Below are positions 63,180-64,000 of a DNA stretch of 64,000 nt, one piece after another. The stretch covers positions 496,001 through 560,000 of the forward strand of contig VLJF02000035.1 in NCBI GenBank assembly GCA_008360975.2. The letters run 5' to 3'. The position numbers and the translations under genes are program-made. Numbering within the stretch: position 1 is the first letter of the stretch; each line of letters begins with the position of its first letter. Below the pieces are notes generated by a model. It was not told the origin of the DNA. It did no database searches and saw only the letters and a program-made list of their open reading frames with translations. This stretch comes from Lichenostomus cassidix. Taxonomy: Eukaryota; Chordata; Aves; Passeriformes; Meliphagidae.

Positions 63180-64000
63180 AGGGCAATGAGAGCCCCGAGA
63201 GCCCCAGGTTTGATAGGTTTAGGACCCTAAATTTTGAGGGCAATGAGAGCCCCGAGATCACCCGGCTGTGAAGGGAATGAGACCCCCCAGGACCCCCAGT
63301 GTTGAAGGCATTAGGACCTCCCGGGTTTGAGGGGATTGAGACCCCCAGGACCCCCGGGTTTGAGGGGTTTGAAACCCTCAGGTTCTGAGGAGACTGAGAC
63401 CCCCGAGACCCCCAGTTTTGAGGGGTTTAGGACCCCCAAGACCCTCTGGTTGTGAGGGGATTGAGACCCCAGAGACCCTCTGGTTGTGAGGGGATTGAGA
63501 TCCCAGAGACCCCCAGTTTTGAGGGGTTTAGGACCCCAAACTTTGAGGGCAATGAGATCCCCAGACTGAGGGGTTTAGGACCCCCAATTCTGAGGGGTTG
63601 AGGTCCCCAAGACCCTCAGTTCTGAGGGGAATGAGACCCCCAAGACCCCCAATTTTGAGGACACTGAGACCTCTAAGACCCCCAGCCTTGAGGGCAGTGA
63701 GACCCCCGAGACCCTCTGGTTGTGAGGGGATTGAGACCCCCGATTTTGAGGGGTTTGAGACCCTCAGTTCTGAGGGCAATGAGAGCCCCAGGAGCCCCAG
63801 TTTCTATAGGTTTAGGACCCCAAATTTGGAGGGGAATGAGACCCCAAACCCCCCCGGTTTTGAGGGGAATGAGACCCCCAAGACCTCAAATTTTGAGGGG
63901 TTTTAGGACCCCCTGGTTGTGGAGGGAATGAGACTCCCAGGAACCCCAATTTTGGGGGGATTGAGACCCCCAAGACCCCCAACTTTGAGGGTTTTAGGAC
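63180..64000 (+). repeat. HNRNPUL1 intron 1: TGAGACCCCCAAGACCCCCA minisatellite
   Basis: Units of ~30-40 bp combine TTTTGAGGGGTTTAGGACCC and AATGAGACCCCCAAGACCCC up to the end of the window. The 90 bp before (63090-63180) look unique. No second exon is visible. Confidence 0.85.

Noticed and set aside
62596..63261. Reverse-strand 221-codon frame opposite the HNRNPUL1 start
   Set aside because: It is the antisense of the CpG-rich exon and the GAGGGATGGC minisatellite; Pro/Ser/His low complexity and no start context.

Overview
The window looks like part of an avian microchromosome (bird, or another archosaur at a stretch). It holds vertebrate-type split genes whose introns are almost entirely minisatellite, with strong strand asymmetry, and ends in a CpG-rich CCAAT-box promoter. 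Two genes are supported, both on the + strand and in the same order as on human chromosome 19q13: AXL, then HNRNPUL1. No bacterial, viral or transposon gene and no structural RNA gene was recognised.

AXL (TAM-family receptor tyrosine kinase) fills 1-59.06 kb. Its 5' exons (signal peptide, Ig domains, start of the first fibronectin domain) lie upstream of the window. Fourteen consecutive exons can be placed with matching splice phases: 3562-3742, 7878-8038, 18566-18713, 20445-20474 (a 30-nt microexon), 23042-23171 (transmembrane), 23679-23749, 24972-25067, 26304-26381, 27813-27905, 32985-33112, 40269-40378, 50279-50438, 52642-52778 and 55558-56428 (stop). They join into 2394 nt, or 797 codons plus stop, equivalent to exons 7-20 of a 20-exon AXL. 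The kinase has all its catalytic motifs. The C-terminal tail is enlarged by a coding minisatellite placed around the two conserved docking tyrosines. A repeat-rich 3' UTR runs to a polyadenylation signal at 59032.

The outstanding structural feature is that many intronic arrays are minisatellites whose unit spans a splice junction. Each unit carries intron sequence plus a piece of the neighbouring exon, with the AG or GT retained. Heads of exons 7, 17, 18 and 19 are repeated upstream of the real exon; tails of exons 8, 9, 15, 16, 18 and 19 are repeated downstream. By eye there are roughly 160-170 extra exon-edge copies, including about 72 before exon 18 (42.4-50.3 kb, partly organised as a 1290-bp higher-order repeat) and about 28 after exon 16 (33.1-38.8 kb). 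Several decoy copies are in frame with the true exon.

From 59.06 to 62.11 kb lies a G/T-rich intergenic minisatellite. From 62.12 kb a CpG-rich promoter with eight CCAAT boxes leads to HNRNPUL1 exon 1 (ATG at 62674, N-terminal SAP domain), whose first intron fills the rest of the window with further minisatellites. Family comparisons rest on remembered features of human AXL and HNRNPUL1. Splice sites were chosen by eye from phase, homology and GT/AG; no alignment or transcript was available.
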